Assembly: GCA_024449915.1 (NCBI GenBank)
Contig: JAMZAV010000317.1
Location: forward strand, 441,501-505,500
Source: Sweltsa coloradensis
Taxonomy: Eukaryota; Arthropoda; Insecta; Plecoptera; Chloroperlidae
Reading direction: 5' to 3'
DNA length: 64,000 nucleotides
The notes below the pieces were generated by a model. It made no database searches, was not told where the DNA came from, and saw only the letters and a program-made list of their open reading frames with translations. A program made the position numbers and the translations under genes. Positions 12,470-25,108 of the stretch are shown in pieces. How positions within the stretch are numbered: position 1 is the stretch's first letter; the number at the start of each line of letters is the position of its first letter.

Positions 12470-12706
12470 TCACTTAGGATATAAACTTACTTTTTAAAAT
12501 AATTTATTTTCAACACTGAAGCAAAAACTACATTTTTTTAAATTTAGTTAATATTTTTTCCAAGTAGGGCCCCTACTCCTTTAGAATGTCTCGCGTACCC
12601 CCAGGGGTACGCGTACCACGGGTTGAGAACCACTGATCTAGAGCAGCGGTCTCAAACTTTTTTCTGTTGCGACACCCATGTTGAGTACGTTCCCGTGCGC
12701 GACACA

Positions 12707-12961
12707 CTACACATACATCAACAGTAATTTACCAATTTGTGCCAATGTTACCAATGTATAATAAATGTCACATGCTTCCTCATCAGTGGAATACCTGGGA
12801 CTGATGTAATTCACACATTTTCTCAGTACGAGGGCGAATGGTAGACATACTGACGCGCATCTCACTATCAGCATCAACTGTTCTTTGACTTGATTGTTTT
12901 TAAAAGTTGAGAAAGCTGCCTCACACAGGTATGAAGTGGAGAAGCGTATAGTAAGACACAC
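12707..12961 (-). pseudogene. hAT transposase C-terminal dimerisation remnant
   Basis: The minus-strand frame contains RFSTSYLCEAAFSTFKNN, matching the conserved hAT C-terminal motif (F-S-T-x-Y-L-C-E-x-x-F-S), then a weakly conserved helix. It lies near the 3' end of hAT element 2, where the domain is expected. Confidence 0.65.
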
Positions 12962-13640
12962 AGCGCCTTGTTAACAATAGAAGGGTATTCATTTTAAAGT
13001 GATCCAACATGAATCAAGAGAGATCTCATTTTCTCATTTTGAGTTGTATACCTATATGAAGTAATAACTACAATCTCCTCTTCTTTTTCTGGATACGTTA
13101 GGTCTGACGTGTCGTTTATGTGCTCAACAGAACTGCAAATGGAGAAATAACCCATTCTATTCCCTTTGTTGAAATAAGAGAAAAGTATTTCTTCAAACCC
13201 TCCTGAAGGCAGGTCAAGTGTTGAATTATATTTTCCTTGAATTGATCTTTAGATTTATTTCCAACTTACTTGCGGCATTCATTGCAGCTGGAAAAATTGA
13301 CCTATTGCCTTCCTTTATTGCTTATGTACAACACTATTTTGTTTTTCAAAAAGCAAGATTAGTATAAGGTAGCATCCAAAATGCATAGCGATATTTACTT
13401 TTTCACACACGCGCGCGACCCGACAGCTCCACCATTTGAACGAATTGGGCCGATAAATTTTTACCAAATAGTAGACTCAAGTCAAAATTTCGGGTATTCG
13501 CACACCCCTAGCTTACACTCACTTTCAAATCACCCCTAGAACTTTGGCGGTATATAGCGTTCATGTAAGTGGCATTTATGAATAGACTTCAATATAACAA
13601 TAGATAAACAAAATACTTGCGACACACCAGTGTGTCGCGA

Positions 13641-14057
13641 CCATAGACATCCTATATAATTGGCTAGACCAGCAGTCGGTGGTCCACTTCCGGTACAATT
13701 AGAAGCCATCTTAAAATGACAGTTTACATGTTAATCAAATGGGAGCGATTTGTGGCCAAATAGTTCTCAAGATTGCCGCCAGGTTGACAGGTAAGCATAC
13801 TAGCCTTTAACACCAATGATTACTAAATTCCCTTATGCAATCACTTCGTATTGTTTCTTTTGTTTAATACCATGCTGCACAAGCTAAAACCATATCAAAA
13901 TCCAGTAAAATACTTTATTGCATTAAAAAGCATAAATTAAAACACCAAATCGCCATCTTGAAATGGGCCGGTTGAGTCTTCAATTTGCTACGCTCGCGCC
14001 TGTGCGGAGGTATAGGAGACTGCTAATCTAGCCTACTATAGGGGTTTAATATCAATG
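13641..14057 (+). mobile_element. MITE copy A (GGCTAGATTAGCAGT family)
   Basis: A segment of about 417 bp bounded by inverted GGCTAGAYYAGCAGT motifs. It matches the copy at 61,928-62,350 in opposite orientation, and both share internal stretches around CAAGATGG and CTCCCATTTG. It is inserted in hAT element 2. Confidence 0.65.
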
Positions 14058-14099
14058 ATCGCGGCACAGTGGTTGAGAACCGCTGATCTAGAGGGTAAA

Positions 14100-15500
14100 C
14101 GTTTGGTATCTATGAAATATTTTAGTTGCAACATACAATAAGAATCGAGTTTTTATTTTATACGACTTGACTTTTAGCTGAAATAGTCGTCTGCTTCAGG
14201 GTTAAATCAAACCGTTGCCATTGCAGGATATGGATAACTATTACAGCATAATATTATTCAGAAAAATACTGCTGCTAAAGTCCACTAAGACTCAACTTTA
14301 AACGAACGTTGCCATGCTGTTGCTAGGGAATAATGCCATACTATTTTATTTTCTGCGTATCAGTATTATGTCATTTGAGTGTGATACCTGAAAAGAAACT
14401 TTTAAAAGATTCAGTTTATCAATTTAAAAAAAGAACTTTTATAAAGTTTAAGTTCCTTTTTACACCCTTACCTCTAAAAAGTTCAAGTTCCTTGAAAAAG
14501 TTCAATTTTATTTTTAAGTTTGTTTAAATTCGACTGCAGAGTGACTGACGTGCAGCTTGCAAGCATGCGTACGGCTGTAAAAGAGCACGATGAGCGGTAG
14601 AATGATGATACAAATGATATGAAAATTATAAATGGTACGTAACGGCAAGGTTGTTTGCTAACGAATCCTGAAAACTAGTGCTAAGTACAAAATAGACTAC
14701 TTATTTGTAACTGAAACGTTTCTAAGGATCTTCTACAAAGTTCCTTGAAAATATGAACTTGATCACATAAAAGTTCCTCAACACTAAAAAGGATCAAGTT
14801 CCTTTAAAAGTTCCTTTCCCAAGTATGCCTGTCAATAAGGGCGCGATTCTGTAAGGAGAGCGTGGATGTTGCTCACGAGGTGGTATCAGTCGTCGTCAGT
14901 AAAATGATGAATAGGTGAACATATTTTGTTGAAAACGCTACAAAATGATAATTTTGCTAAAAGGAAGATTTCTCTTGTAGGCAACTAATGAAGAATTAGT
15001 TTAGCGCTTTATTCTAACAATATTGCAACTGGCTTGAATTGAAATGTTCTAATAGGACTAAATAAAGACAAAAAAAACAGATGCTTTACAAAATATTAAT
15101 TCGAAAGAATAAATGGTAAATATTATACCAATTTAAAGTAAATTTTTAAGTACCTTTGGTTACACGGTACACTGCTGAGTGCTGCTAGGCTGGAACTGGA
15201 TGGCCGGGGGAGAGGGGGCGGTTGACTCTGCACCTAGATAAACCTTGCACATCTTCCGATAGCAGCAGTTAGTCCGGTATAGGGCGAACAAACAAGTGAT
15301 GCAACAACACGAGCTACATCATGCATCTATAACAACGCGCGTACAACAGGTTTATAACATTTCTTCGACAATCTGAAAATGGGTGGATATAGTCTATTAA
15401 AAGTACTTTAAGTTAGGAACCAATGTGACTTGAATATTTTCCTATGGCTATAGGCCATACATGCTAAAAATGATATTATTCTAATTTATTTATATAACTC
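14100..15500. other. AT-rich sequence, nothing recognised
   Basis: Contains scattered AAAGTTCCTT-type motifs (14,450-14,820) but no gene or clear repeat unit. Confidence 0.45.
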
Positions 15501-15524
15501 TTTATATTTATGTTGCCAGCGGTT

Positions 15525-15880
15525 TAGCCGAGGTCGTTTTACCGGTTTCCACTCGAACACCGAAGTTAAGCAGAATCGGGCGTGGTCATGGGTAGAGTGG
15601 GTGACCGCTCTACCCTGAAACTCACGTATACCGCTGGCTAGAGCAGATATGGAGGGTTCGAAAGCTAGTGTAACAGCTTCGTTCTCCTCGACGTCTGCTC
15701 GGCAGTCCGGGTTAGTAGAGGAACCTATATAACTGTCAAGGTTACACCGTCCTTTCGTTTGGGACTTTAAGCCGTTGGTCCCCTTGGTACTTTTCGAAAG
15801 GAGTAGGCTACGTGCTGGTACCGGGTTTCCCCTCCTCCCTTCTGTTCATACTTCATCCTCATATATCACCACTTATCGTC
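15525..15880 (+). mobile_element. 5S-rRNA-derived SINE (SINE3-like)
   Basis: The first 115 bases resemble 5S rRNA: GCCAGCGG start, CGAAGTTAAGCAG (box A), ATCGGGCGTGGTCATGGG, GGGTGACCGC (box C) and a closing CCGCTGGCT that pairs with the start. The tail contains GGGACTTTAAGCCGTTGGTC, a type of sequence found at SINE ends. Insertions and changes in the 5S part rule out a normal 5S gene. Confidence 0.75.
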
Positions 15881-16088
15881 TCGAATAGCCAAAGTGCATT
15901 AATATGAGACATTAAGCAATATCCAATCAATAATATTTATATACTTTAACTTTTATATAACTAGATGTTGCTGATTGGATATTGAACAAGGAAAATGACA
16001 GTAAGAATCATTTTGAGTTGTCACATTTTGTTCAATATTCATTAAAATGTGAAAAGTAATCGGGAAGATTGCTATAATCGCATCATAA

Positions 16089-16402
16089 CTTGTTTGTTCA
16101 ATTGACCATTTTAACGTTTTTAGTTGTAATATTGTGTCAATAGATAATCTGATAGTTTATGTTCAGTGTTTGTTTGTTCAAGGTCCCGCATCGTTTCATG
16201 CAAAGGAAGGTCATTGAACTAACAAACACTGCCAGGAAGGAAATATCAGGCTGGTCTTTTGAACAAACCTGCTTCTGGTTTACTGTAGAAACGGATGGTA
16301 AATACGGACCAAGCACAGTGAATATAGAACAAACAAACACCAATAAGCAAAGTTTAACATCTAACTAAAAAAATGTTGAAAATGGTCTATTGAACAAATA
16401 AG
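16089..16402. mobile_element. MITE with 24-bp TIRs
   Basis: CTTGTTTGTTCAATTGACC at the left and its inverse at the right (22 of 24 matched); 314 bp long. The short open frames inside are mirror images across the two strands. Confidence 0.55.
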
Positions 16403-17832
16403 TTTTGAGGCGACGACGGCCCTAAGTGATTTCCCAAAGTAGAAACCATTTAAATAAACCCCTTTGTGAATAAGGATATTATGTAAATTATAACTCTACA
16501 AAATCATATCAGTTATTATAACATTTCATTAAACTTCAATTATATTTCGCAGCAGTCGTTATCACACAATAAACCAATTTATAAACCACAAAACACAAGA
16601 CAAAAACATCTTGAAATAGTTAATATTTAAGGTTGTGTATCAGTACCAAATTTTTAACAAACATTATTCTAATTTTGGCTGTTAAATAATAAACAAAATG
16701 GTTGTTGATAATTGAAAACTGGTACACAGCTATACTTATTAACTCTTTGAATATGTTTTTGTTTTGTCCGTTACGATACTGTATTGTTACATTGTTCGAT
16801 AAAGCCTGCTGTCTGTCCAACGAGTTGTATATTAAAATTATAATGAAGAATGATATACTTTTATAGTTTAATTTATCATTACATACTAAAGAAATCAATT
16901 ATAGGCTACAAATCAAAATTGTAAATATATAACAAAGTAGTTTTATATATTTCTATTAACCATGGCACTAATGCTAAGGTATATAAATAAGTTATGTCTT
17001 AGCATCCCCATTACTATTGTTTGAAAACTAACCATATAAAATAACCACATTCTCATCCAAGAACATGACATGTTTGAAGAGCATAATTGAATTCGTACAT
17101 TTGGATGTAATTATCTAAACCTGAATAAAGAACTTAACACTCCTGCAACAGCTTTCTCGCCAACTTGATTTAAATGCATAAAATATGGAAACAAAAGGTG
17201 CTATCGGCGACAACCGAGGATAAATCGAAGTCATCCCTCAAACCTAATTTCAAATGCTGTTAGATGTTTGGGTTCGGCTATTCGCTAAATACCATCCAAG
17301 TTAACATGTATGTATCTTTTTATACGATAAATCATTGGAAATCTCATACTTTTATGTGGAATTAAAATTGTATGCTATCTTTTAAATAAGGTAACTAAAT
17401 AAAGGGATATTGATTCAAATTATAGAATAACATGTGTCTAAATAAAGAACAAAGTCGTTAATCTGCAGTAACGAAAATGTTTCTTGTGTTGTCGTTTGTC
17501 ACATAAAGCGTGGTCAAAAAACTACCCTCACATTAGTCTACACTATACTGGTGCTAGAATCATTAGGGTGATAATTTATTGTTTGAATTGTACCAAATTA
17601 TATAGGCGTTGTTTTGAAATATCATAAATTCTATTTAAACATTAATTATTTATTATTATTATACATGATAATAAAATAAAAACTTGTATTTCATAATATT
17701 ACAGGCAATGTTTTGGGAAACGTTCAAACAAAATTAAAACAATTATCACATACATGTTTTTTTATTAGAATCGTGAAGATTAAACGATTAAACATGAAGT
17801 GAAAAATAGTGCTAGAATATGTGGATGAAAGA
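16403..17832. other. AT-rich sequence, nothing recognised
   Basis: Only short frames in low-complexity AT-rich sequence. This would be the 3' flank of the six-cysteine paralogue. Confidence 0.45.
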
Positions 17833-18052
17833 CTAAAAATAGTTGATCTCTAATTCTGAAAATTCCTTTTCTCTGCCCAACTCACTGGTGTCAAGCCGGC
17901 TTTGGAAGAACTCTGACAGTCTCACAGCTTGGGTTGCCTCCTCATGCGTCATATCCTCACACGTCCTGTTGTGAGGAAGACATAGCACCCACAGACTCTG
18001 GTCGCACTTGCAGAGGGTGCACGTCTTGTTGCGAGGTACAGTCTGTACCGTT
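17833..18052 (-). CDS. Six-cysteine secreted-protein paralogue, terminal exon
   Basis: On the minus strand, an acceptor TTTCTAG is followed in phase 1 by an exon with CTLCKC, WVLC and TCEDM and a helical tail (EEATQAVRLSEFFQ), ending at a stop at 17,833. Cysteine spacing C-x11-C-x2-C-x-C-x7-C-x6-C is the same as in the plus-strand gene at 28,057, and the entry phase is the same. The C-terminus is longer by about 20 acidic residues. Its signal-peptide exon was not found; it should lie on the minus strand above 21,260. The first part of this exon is the founder of the 142-bp array that begins inside it. Confidence 0.6.
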
Positions 18053-21000
18053 GAACACAGAGACATCTTTCTCCTGCCTAGAAACACAGACATCCTCTCA
18101 CATCATAGCCTCACAGGTGTCACATCGCACCCACAGACTCTGGTCGCACTTGCAGAGGGTGCACGTCTTGTTGCGAGGACATTTCCTTAACAAGACATTT
18201 CCCTGAAACACAGACATCCTCCATCAGACAGGTCCCGCACAGTCTGTCTTGCAGGGTCTTGTGGACCACTTACAGGACTCCCTGCCAGAAACACAACATC
18301 TCACTCACATGCCCGGCACACCCTTGCAGACTGTCTTGTTGCAGGACAGCTACTACATTCTCAACCTCTCCGCACATGCAACACGACCTTGAAGGATGTT
18401 GCGAGTACATCTCCTAACACTTTCCTCAAACACAACCTTCCATACACGGTCACATCGCCACATTGCCTGAGGCCTTTTGCGAGGTACAGTCTTACGTAAC
18501 GGACATTTCGACGCTCCACTCATAGCTCACAGTCCCCAACCCTCGCCATGTCTGTCTGTCGCTCAGTCTGTCGTGAAGGACTCTTCAGGCAGCACTCCCA
18601 AGCCGTCCTGCACAGCTCTGGCAAGTCACTGCAGGTCTTGAGAAACGACCTCTCCTGCAGTTCGAGACAGTGTCTTGAACAAGACATTCCGCAGAGACAT
18701 CCTTACTAGCGTCACCCCCCAGACTCTTCCATGCAGAGGGCACTCTTTTGCAGGCACAGCTCTGCAGAACTTCTCCTGACACACTTCCTCACCACTGTCA
18801 CGAGGTCCTTCAGGCAGCTGGCCTTCCGTGAACCGACTCTCTAACAGCACCCCAACCGTTCAAGCCATGCAGCGCGTGAGACATTCTGAGTAACATCTTC
18901 CCCAGCCTCACACAGCGTCCATGAATTCGAGAAGTGCGTGCAGGATTCCTGAACATCCTCTGCAAGATCACAACTTCCATGTCTCACCAGTCTGCGATTC
19001 GAGACAGCTTCCACTAAGGTACTGACCCACTTCCCTGCAGACGACTTCATGCAGTGACACCTTTCTTGCAAGCTCTACACGTTCTGACAGACCTCCTAAA
19101 TCTCAAGCTGTCGCAGTCGTCCTCAGAGCTTGTCTCTCCAACCGACTCCTTGTGACAGCACTTACAAGTCCAACAGCACCCACTCCTAGTCCTCCACATT
19201 CTGAGGACTCTCGGAACAGCACTCTGCACAGTCTCACCAGCTGTCCTGCACATCTCAGAAGACGTACGAGCACTCTCGTAAAGACTCTTTGCAGACGCAC
19301 CACTTGCCTCAACGTTCGAAGTACGTACAGACACTCCAAAGCACTTCCTGCCTAACGCACTCCCAGCTCATCACACCTGTCGACACTGTGCAGAGCTCTT
19401 GACCAGACATCTCCAACATCCTCCACAACCCAGCTCCCCACCTGCAGAGTACTTGAGACTTCCTAAAGAACTCCTCTAAACATCCTCCACACAGCCCGTG
19501 TGCACAAGCACCACAGACTCTGGTCGCACTTGCAGAGGGTGCACGTCTTGTACGAGGACATTTTCCGCCTGAAACACAGACACTCTACTCTGCCTAAGCA
19601 CATCCTCCACATCTGGCTCCACGTGCAATCGCACCCCTGTCGGTGCACTTGACGGTGACTCTGTGCGAGTACGCTAAACTAACACACTCACATCTTCTCT
19701 GCCAGAAACACCCAAACTCTTCCACTTGCCTCACAGGTGCACTATGCACCCAGGACTGGTGCCGTTGCAGAGGACTCTTTTGCGAAACAGCTCCTCAACA
19801 AGCGACAGTTCTCCTCCTAGAAACGCATCTTCCATCAGAGGCTCACGTCGTCGAGCCGACCATGAACCGGCATCTTCGCCTGAACCGACTTCAAGTGCCA
19901 CGTCTGTTCGAGGACATCGTACCGTTGCCAGAGGACTTCTCTGTCAGACATCTCTCACAATCATACCTCACAGGTGTCAACACCAGACTCGTCTCACTTG
20001 CACAGGGTGCACGTCTTATCAGGACTCGTCTTCGTGACACAGGACATCTTTCCTGCAGAAACACAGACTCCGTACACAGACCTCAGTTGTCCATCGCACC
20101 CAAGACTCGTCCACTTCAGAGGGTCACTCCCCCTTGACGACGGTCGTTCCGTGACACGAGTCTCTACCTGCCTAGAAACACAGACTTCCTCCCAAACACA
20201 GGCATCCTCACATCATAGCCCAGTCACAGACTCGGTCGTGCAGAGGGTCACGTCCTTGTTGCGAGGTACAGTCTGTACCGTTGAACACAGAGACATCTTT
20301 CTCCTGCCAAAAACACCAACATCCTCTCAGTCATACCCCACAGGACCTGTCGCACTCCAAGACTCGTCCTTTGCAGGAGGTGCACGTTGTCGAGACAGTC
20401 TGTCCCGTTGAACACAGAGACTCTTTCTCCTAAAACCACACGTCTCACATCAGCCCACAGGTGTCACTCGAGCCCCAGATCTGGGGCACTTCGAGCCGTC
20501 TTGAACAGAGTTCTCGTAGTACAGCACCCCAAGAACCTACTGTTCTCACTGCCCACAACTCAGATCCTCACATAGCCTCGGTGTCCATCGCACCCTACAG
20601 ACTGGTCGCACTTGCAGAGGGGCACTCTTTGCGAGGTACAGTTGTACCGTTGAACACAAGATCTTTTCGCCTGAACAACATCCTTCAATCAGCCTACAGG
20701 TGTCACATCGCACCCACACTCTGTCACTGCAGGTCACGTTTGTTGCGAGGCACGTCTGTACTTGAACACAGAGCACTTCCCTGCTAGAAAACGAATCCTC
20801 TCATCATACTACGGGTAATGCACCAAGACTCTGGTCCACTTCAGAGGGTGCACGTCTTGTTGCGAGGTACAGTCTGTACCGTTGAACACAGAGACACGTT
20901 CCCGCAGCAACAGACTCCTGGTACATCATAGCCTCACAGGTGTCACATCGCACCCACGACTCTGGTCGCACTTCAGAGGGTCACTTGTTGCGAGGTCACA

Positions 21001-21257
21001 GTCTGTACCGTGAACACAGGCACTTCTTTCTCCTGCAGGAAAACAAACTCACACAATCATAGCTCCTCGTCACTTTCGCACCCACAGATTTGGTCGCATG
21101 AGAGGGTGCACGTCTTGTTGCGAGGTACAGTCTGTACCGTTGAACACAGAGACATCTTTCTCCTGCCTAGAAACACAGACATCCTCTCACATCATAGCCT
21201 CACAGGTGTCACATCGCACCCACAGACTCTGGTCGCACTTGCAAAGGGTGCACGTTT
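18000..21257 (-). repeat. 142-bp tandem array derived from the six-cysteine exon and its acceptor
   Basis: Clean units at both ends (18,015 to 18,157; 21,104 to 21,246) give a period of 142. Read on the minus strand, a unit carries the splice acceptor TTTCTAG, then the coding start through CTLCKC and WVRC, then a TGA and a short intron-like stretch. The period is not a multiple of three and each unit contains an in-frame TGA, so the array cannot be read through. About 23 unit lengths fit, but units between roughly 18.2 and 20.1 kb are strongly decayed, mostly by small deletions. It lies upstream of the paralogue's last exon, in the place of its intron. Confidence 0.85.
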
Positions 21258-21859
21258 TTAGACACATTAATTGTATGAAATTCAACATGATTCCGTAAAA
21301 ATTACATATATTACCTATTGAATCACTTTTCTAATAAATTGACTTTAGAAAATAATTGCGAAATATAATTTAATTTGTTAATATTTAAAATCTTTTGTAA
21401 TGGCCAAAACAATCCAACGATTTCTGCATTATTTTACTGTGCTATGGTAAATATAAAAAATACGATATGACAGGGTAGTACAATGCCCCTTATAAGCATT
21501 TATACATATTTTATTTTATTTACGGAACTAAGGCAGCAGAAAATGAAACGCGCGAAACATGAAATCAGTTTCACTTAATAATGAAGGTTATATTATGTAA
21601 TGAAGGAAAGGTTTACACTAATCATTTAGAGACGTCGGTATCATTATATTATATGATCGACATGTTCAAATCTAAGTGTGCTTCCTTTCTTATACATGTG
21701 CAGTACGATTATCATATATTATAATTATACTTCATCATAAATTATTAATAAGAATTTAATCGGTACAGAAATTTCTGTGTGTAGTTCACACCATAAAAAA
21801 TGTACAAATCATGGAGAATGGGTCACCTTTAATACGCATGAACTCGGCTGACTGAATAA

Positions 21860-21925
21860 GATTCCCGAGTGTGCTAGCGAAGCGCGGCTTGGCTGCGGCG
21901 CTCTAGCGGGAAACTAGATAATATG
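21860..21925 (-). repeat. Short GC-rich repeat, inverted copy of 850-905
   Basis: CGCGGCTTGGCTGCGGCGC with a CTAGCGGG flank. Same block as at 850-905 in opposite orientation. Confidence 0.6.
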
Positions 21926-22261
21926 TTCCCTTTGTTTGGTTCCCCGAGTCCCCGCTAGCAGTGTTATACCACTCACACACATACCTGTAGATGCCCATAC
22001 GGTAGTTAATGCCACGATGCCACATAATAAGAGCAATCTTCTCCGCATTCTTCCCCACTAGGTGTTGACAGTCTTACAGTTCTGTTCTTTCTCCGCCTAA
22101 GCTTCAGCCTACGTCAACCGTCCCAGATTCCTGGTTATGTGACGGTTAGAACAATGAAATTCTCTCGCCCCATTAACAACCTAATGATTCTTGTTTTACG
22201 CTCTGAACTTTCTAGCCGGCGTACATATGGAATCAGCATAAGGATTTGAGTTTGGTTGTTA

Positions 22262-22432
22262 TAAGGGCGCGTCAACTGTAAGGCCTAATGCGCCACTCTA
22301 CCATAATAGACTGGGGGGAAATACCCATGCTAGCTAGATTGAGCGGTCGGTATAGAAGTGGAAAGAGGATGTTCCCAGGTACTCAACACATGGCTTACTC
22401 GTCTAACAACGACTTTGGCGTTTTCCTAGTAA
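22262..22432 (+). mobile_element. Helentron-like element, family D
   Basis: GCGTCAACTGTAAGG at the start and GACTTTGGCGTTTTCCTAGT at the end, about 170 bp, with CATGCTAGCTAGATTG inside. Confidence 0.5.
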
Positions 22433-22631
22433 TATCATAACACTTGAATTATTATGTGAATGAAAATTAGAGTTAAAATCAAATTTTAGTTCATTTGTGC
22501 AGTATTTGTTTGTTTTGTAATGTGCTATCGGAAAGACCATGGAAAGACTATACCACGTTAAATGCATCGGTGCCGATAATTGTGCCAACCGCCATCAGCG
22601 CCTCCTTGTTAAGCCATAAGTTATGAATTCA

Positions 22632-22992
22632 GGGCCATTCACAACCAACTTAGTAGCTAATTTAGCCGCTAACTTAAAGGTTTGTCTTATGGAAAACAAC
22701 ATGTCTGTTCATGACAAAACTTAGCCTTTAACTTACACTTATCAGCAGAAGAAAGTTTGCAAACTCCAAACTTAAACTTAGCAGCTAACTTAAATTAAGA
22801 ATGAACCAATCAGAGAGTGACTCGAGCCGACAATTTGGCATTGGCAACAAGCATTGGCTCGATAAAAGTAAACACTGAAAATCTGTATTGTTGTGATTAA
22901 TGTAAAAACATCTATCATGAACAGCCACCTAAAGTTAGAGGCTAAGTTAGCTGTTAAGTTAGAGGCCTAAGTTGGTTATGAATGAGCCTTTA
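22632..22992. mobile_element. MITE with CATTCACAACCAACTTAG ends
   Basis: The left end GGCCATTCACAACCAAC and right end GTTGGTTATGAATGAGCC are inverted. Several GCTAACTTA-type motifs recur near both ends. No coding sequence. Confidence 0.65.
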
Positions 22993-22999
22993 CTCTGTG

Positions 23000-24200
23000 G
23001 TTGATATAGCAGAAAATTGCATTTTTTATCTTTGATATTATCAATCCTGTTGATGGTGTTCAAAATTAATTATTTTCTTCGGAAATTAACAAAATATATA
23101 CATAATATTTTTATCATTTCAATTTAAGTTATGTTAATCAATGATGGTTTTACAATTGACAATTCTAAGAATCAATCGTTGTTCGTAGTACATTGAAGTC
23201 TTGACGAGTTGGTAGGTCGTGATTTTTCTTACTTATCTAGAAGGCAGTGGTAAAATTCAATAATAAATAATGTTGTAGATATGAAAGGTGACGTCAACAG
23301 TGATATCTCAACAAAAACGCGGGAAAAAGAAACTTCAAACTTTGTATTACAATATAAGAGGTAACAATATTCTATTCAAACACTTTCAAATAACTGAAGT
23401 GATGATTGTAAATAGCTATCTAACCGTTCAGCATACTAGAACCAATCAATATAGTGTATGGCACTTACGAGACTTCCCTCAGTTCATCTGCGTATTGCTC
23501 ATGACTTACACCCACTGCACCGGGAAGAAATACGTTTTAGCCCATAAACCCGAAACAAGTCATGTTTATTTCGTCACTACCATAAAAACCTTCTTCTTTT
23601 TTATTTCCCATGTTCGTCGCTCAAAACACATCTTTTAATTCATCAACTCGAATAAAAAACCCATAAAAGGTTTCCCTGTCTTTTAAGTGTTTTCTGAAGC
23701 CGAAGACGAATGGTTATGACGAAATAATTCATCGGTGCTTTCTTTTGAGAAAGCCTTTCTTTCTCTCCCTCTCTTCTTCGTACGTCGCGCCTCAATGGCG
23801 CTCCAAACGCATCATTGTTTCTTAAAAGCAGTTCAGTTGCAACTTCTCTAGTCTCTAGGGCCAACGAGCTGCAGGTAAAAAGTGGCAGATAAAGTAAAGA
23901 AGGAACGGTATTATATTCAAGAAATGCAAACTGTTTCTCATAGTTATAGCATTACAGTCTACTTTACTAACCTTAGCAATGCTTTGTTTGTAGAGACCTG
24001 TAGCTCAATGCTTTCGAGACGTGTAAACATAAGTTTCCCGTTGAACTAAACTGAAGGCCTTTTTTTCTTTTTTTCGTTTCTTTTCTTTTCTTTTCATTCT
24101 ACACCCTTTTTTATATTTGATTCATTCATTAAATGCAGATAATATATTTTTTTATTTGTAACCAAAATTGTTGTGTTTAAATGCATTGTTGTTGTAATGC
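23000..24200. other. No supported gene
   Basis: A 116-codon frame at 23,288-23,638 has no recognisable domain and a composition like its surroundings. Confidence 0.4.
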
Positions 24201-24219
24201 TATTTCAAATATTTACGAA

Positions 24220-24345
24220 AATGTAGTTTATTGTTGTTTCTGCATCTATGTAATTAGATTTATTTAGTTGTCCTCCTTTGTAAATCAGTTTTTATAACTG
24301 AATAGGAAAGACGTTAAATAAATAATAAAACAATAAATAAATAAT
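24220..24345 (+). mobile_element. LINE 3' end fragment, inverted partner of 24,965-25,108
   Basis: Contains GTCCTCCTTTGTAAATCAG and an AAATAAATAA tail. The same sequence recurs inverted 620 bases away. Confidence 0.55.
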
Positions 24346-24964
24346 AAAGACTACTCCTCTCATGCACAAAGATTTGCAGACAGTTGCGTTAGCAGACTTG
24401 AGTCTGCTAGTCGTTAAATGCGTCGGTAAAGTTACGGCTACTCTGGATGTGACGCAAATGTCGATCCCTCACTTTTTTGCAATCAGAAAATTAATATTTC
24501 AACCAGTTTTCTTGTACCAACATACAAAGCAAAGCAGACAATAAACGTTAAATTTTGAGTGAAAAATTGCAAAAATCTTTATAAAATTAAAATGAAAGTG
24601 CAATTATTTGTACTACGACCCATAACATAGAAATGCGTCTCGTTAACCACTACTCCAAGTCAGCGTTAAATATAGCTAGTTTTAACCACTACATACGTTG
24701 CAGGTTGTCCAAAACTTAAAATTCAATAAAAGATTACTATTTTCTATAAGGAAACGAAAGAAGCGTCTATTACAGTATTTGTTTTTGCTTGCATTTCATT
24801 TCCATTCTCCAAACATTGTCGCCAGAGGCAATCCGGCCAACTTTGCCAATATTTGCGTCCGCAACTTACCGACGCAAGTCATTGGGCATGAGAGGGTATT
24901 AAGAGACTAGACTGGGTCTTCATTATGTGAACTTGGCCCGTCAGTATACCAAACAGGCATTTGA

Positions 24965-25108
24965 ATACTTTTTATTTATTTATTTATTTTTATTTATTTA
25001 TTTAACGTCTATCCTTTTAAGTTATAAAAACTGATTTACAAAGGAGGACAACTAAATAAATCTAATAACACAGATGCAGACACAACAATGAACTACATTC
25101 TACAAAAT
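24965..25108 (-). mobile_element. LINE 3' end fragment, inverted partner of 24,220-24,345
   Basis: Starts with TTTA repeats and continues with CTGATTTACAAAGGAGGAC in the opposite orientation to the first copy. The two could pair as arms around 24,345-24,965. Confidence 0.55.

Larger units (their letters stand above)
11096..12635 (-). mobile_element. Non-autonomous hAT element 1 (5' end of transposase kept)
   Basis: The ends are CAGCGGTCTCAAAC at the left and GGTTGAGAACCACTG at the right, a hAT-type inverted pair, with an 8-bp duplication ATCTAGGG/ATCTAGAG. It has been invaded by a LINE tail (11,215 to about 11,860) and a TIR element with a tRNA-like core (11,899-12,084). Confidence 0.75.
12644..14085 (-). 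mobile_element. Non-autonomous hAT element 2 (3' end of transposase kept)
   Basis: It starts CAGCGGTCTCAAAC, ends GGTTGAGAACCGCTG, and is flanked by identical 8-bp duplications ATCTAGAG (12,636-12,643 and 14,086-14,093). The left duplication is shared with hAT element 1, so the two lie head to tail on one target. A MITE is inserted near its right end (13,641-14,057). Confidence 0.8.

Noticed and set aside
15525..15639. Functional 5S rRNA gene
   Set aside because: Internal insertions and changed box regions, plus a SINE tail, mark it as 5S-derived.
16137..16368. Overlapping frames on both strands
   Set aside because: They fall inside a MITE and are mirror images caused by its inverted ends.
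19643..20137. 164-codon frame on the plus strand in the 142-bp array
   Set aside because: It is the antisense of repeat units that code on the minus strand; the frame exists only because units have lost bases.
23288..23638. 116-codon open frame on the plus strand
   Set aside because: No domain, no signal peptide, no splice context and AT-rich composition like its surroundings.
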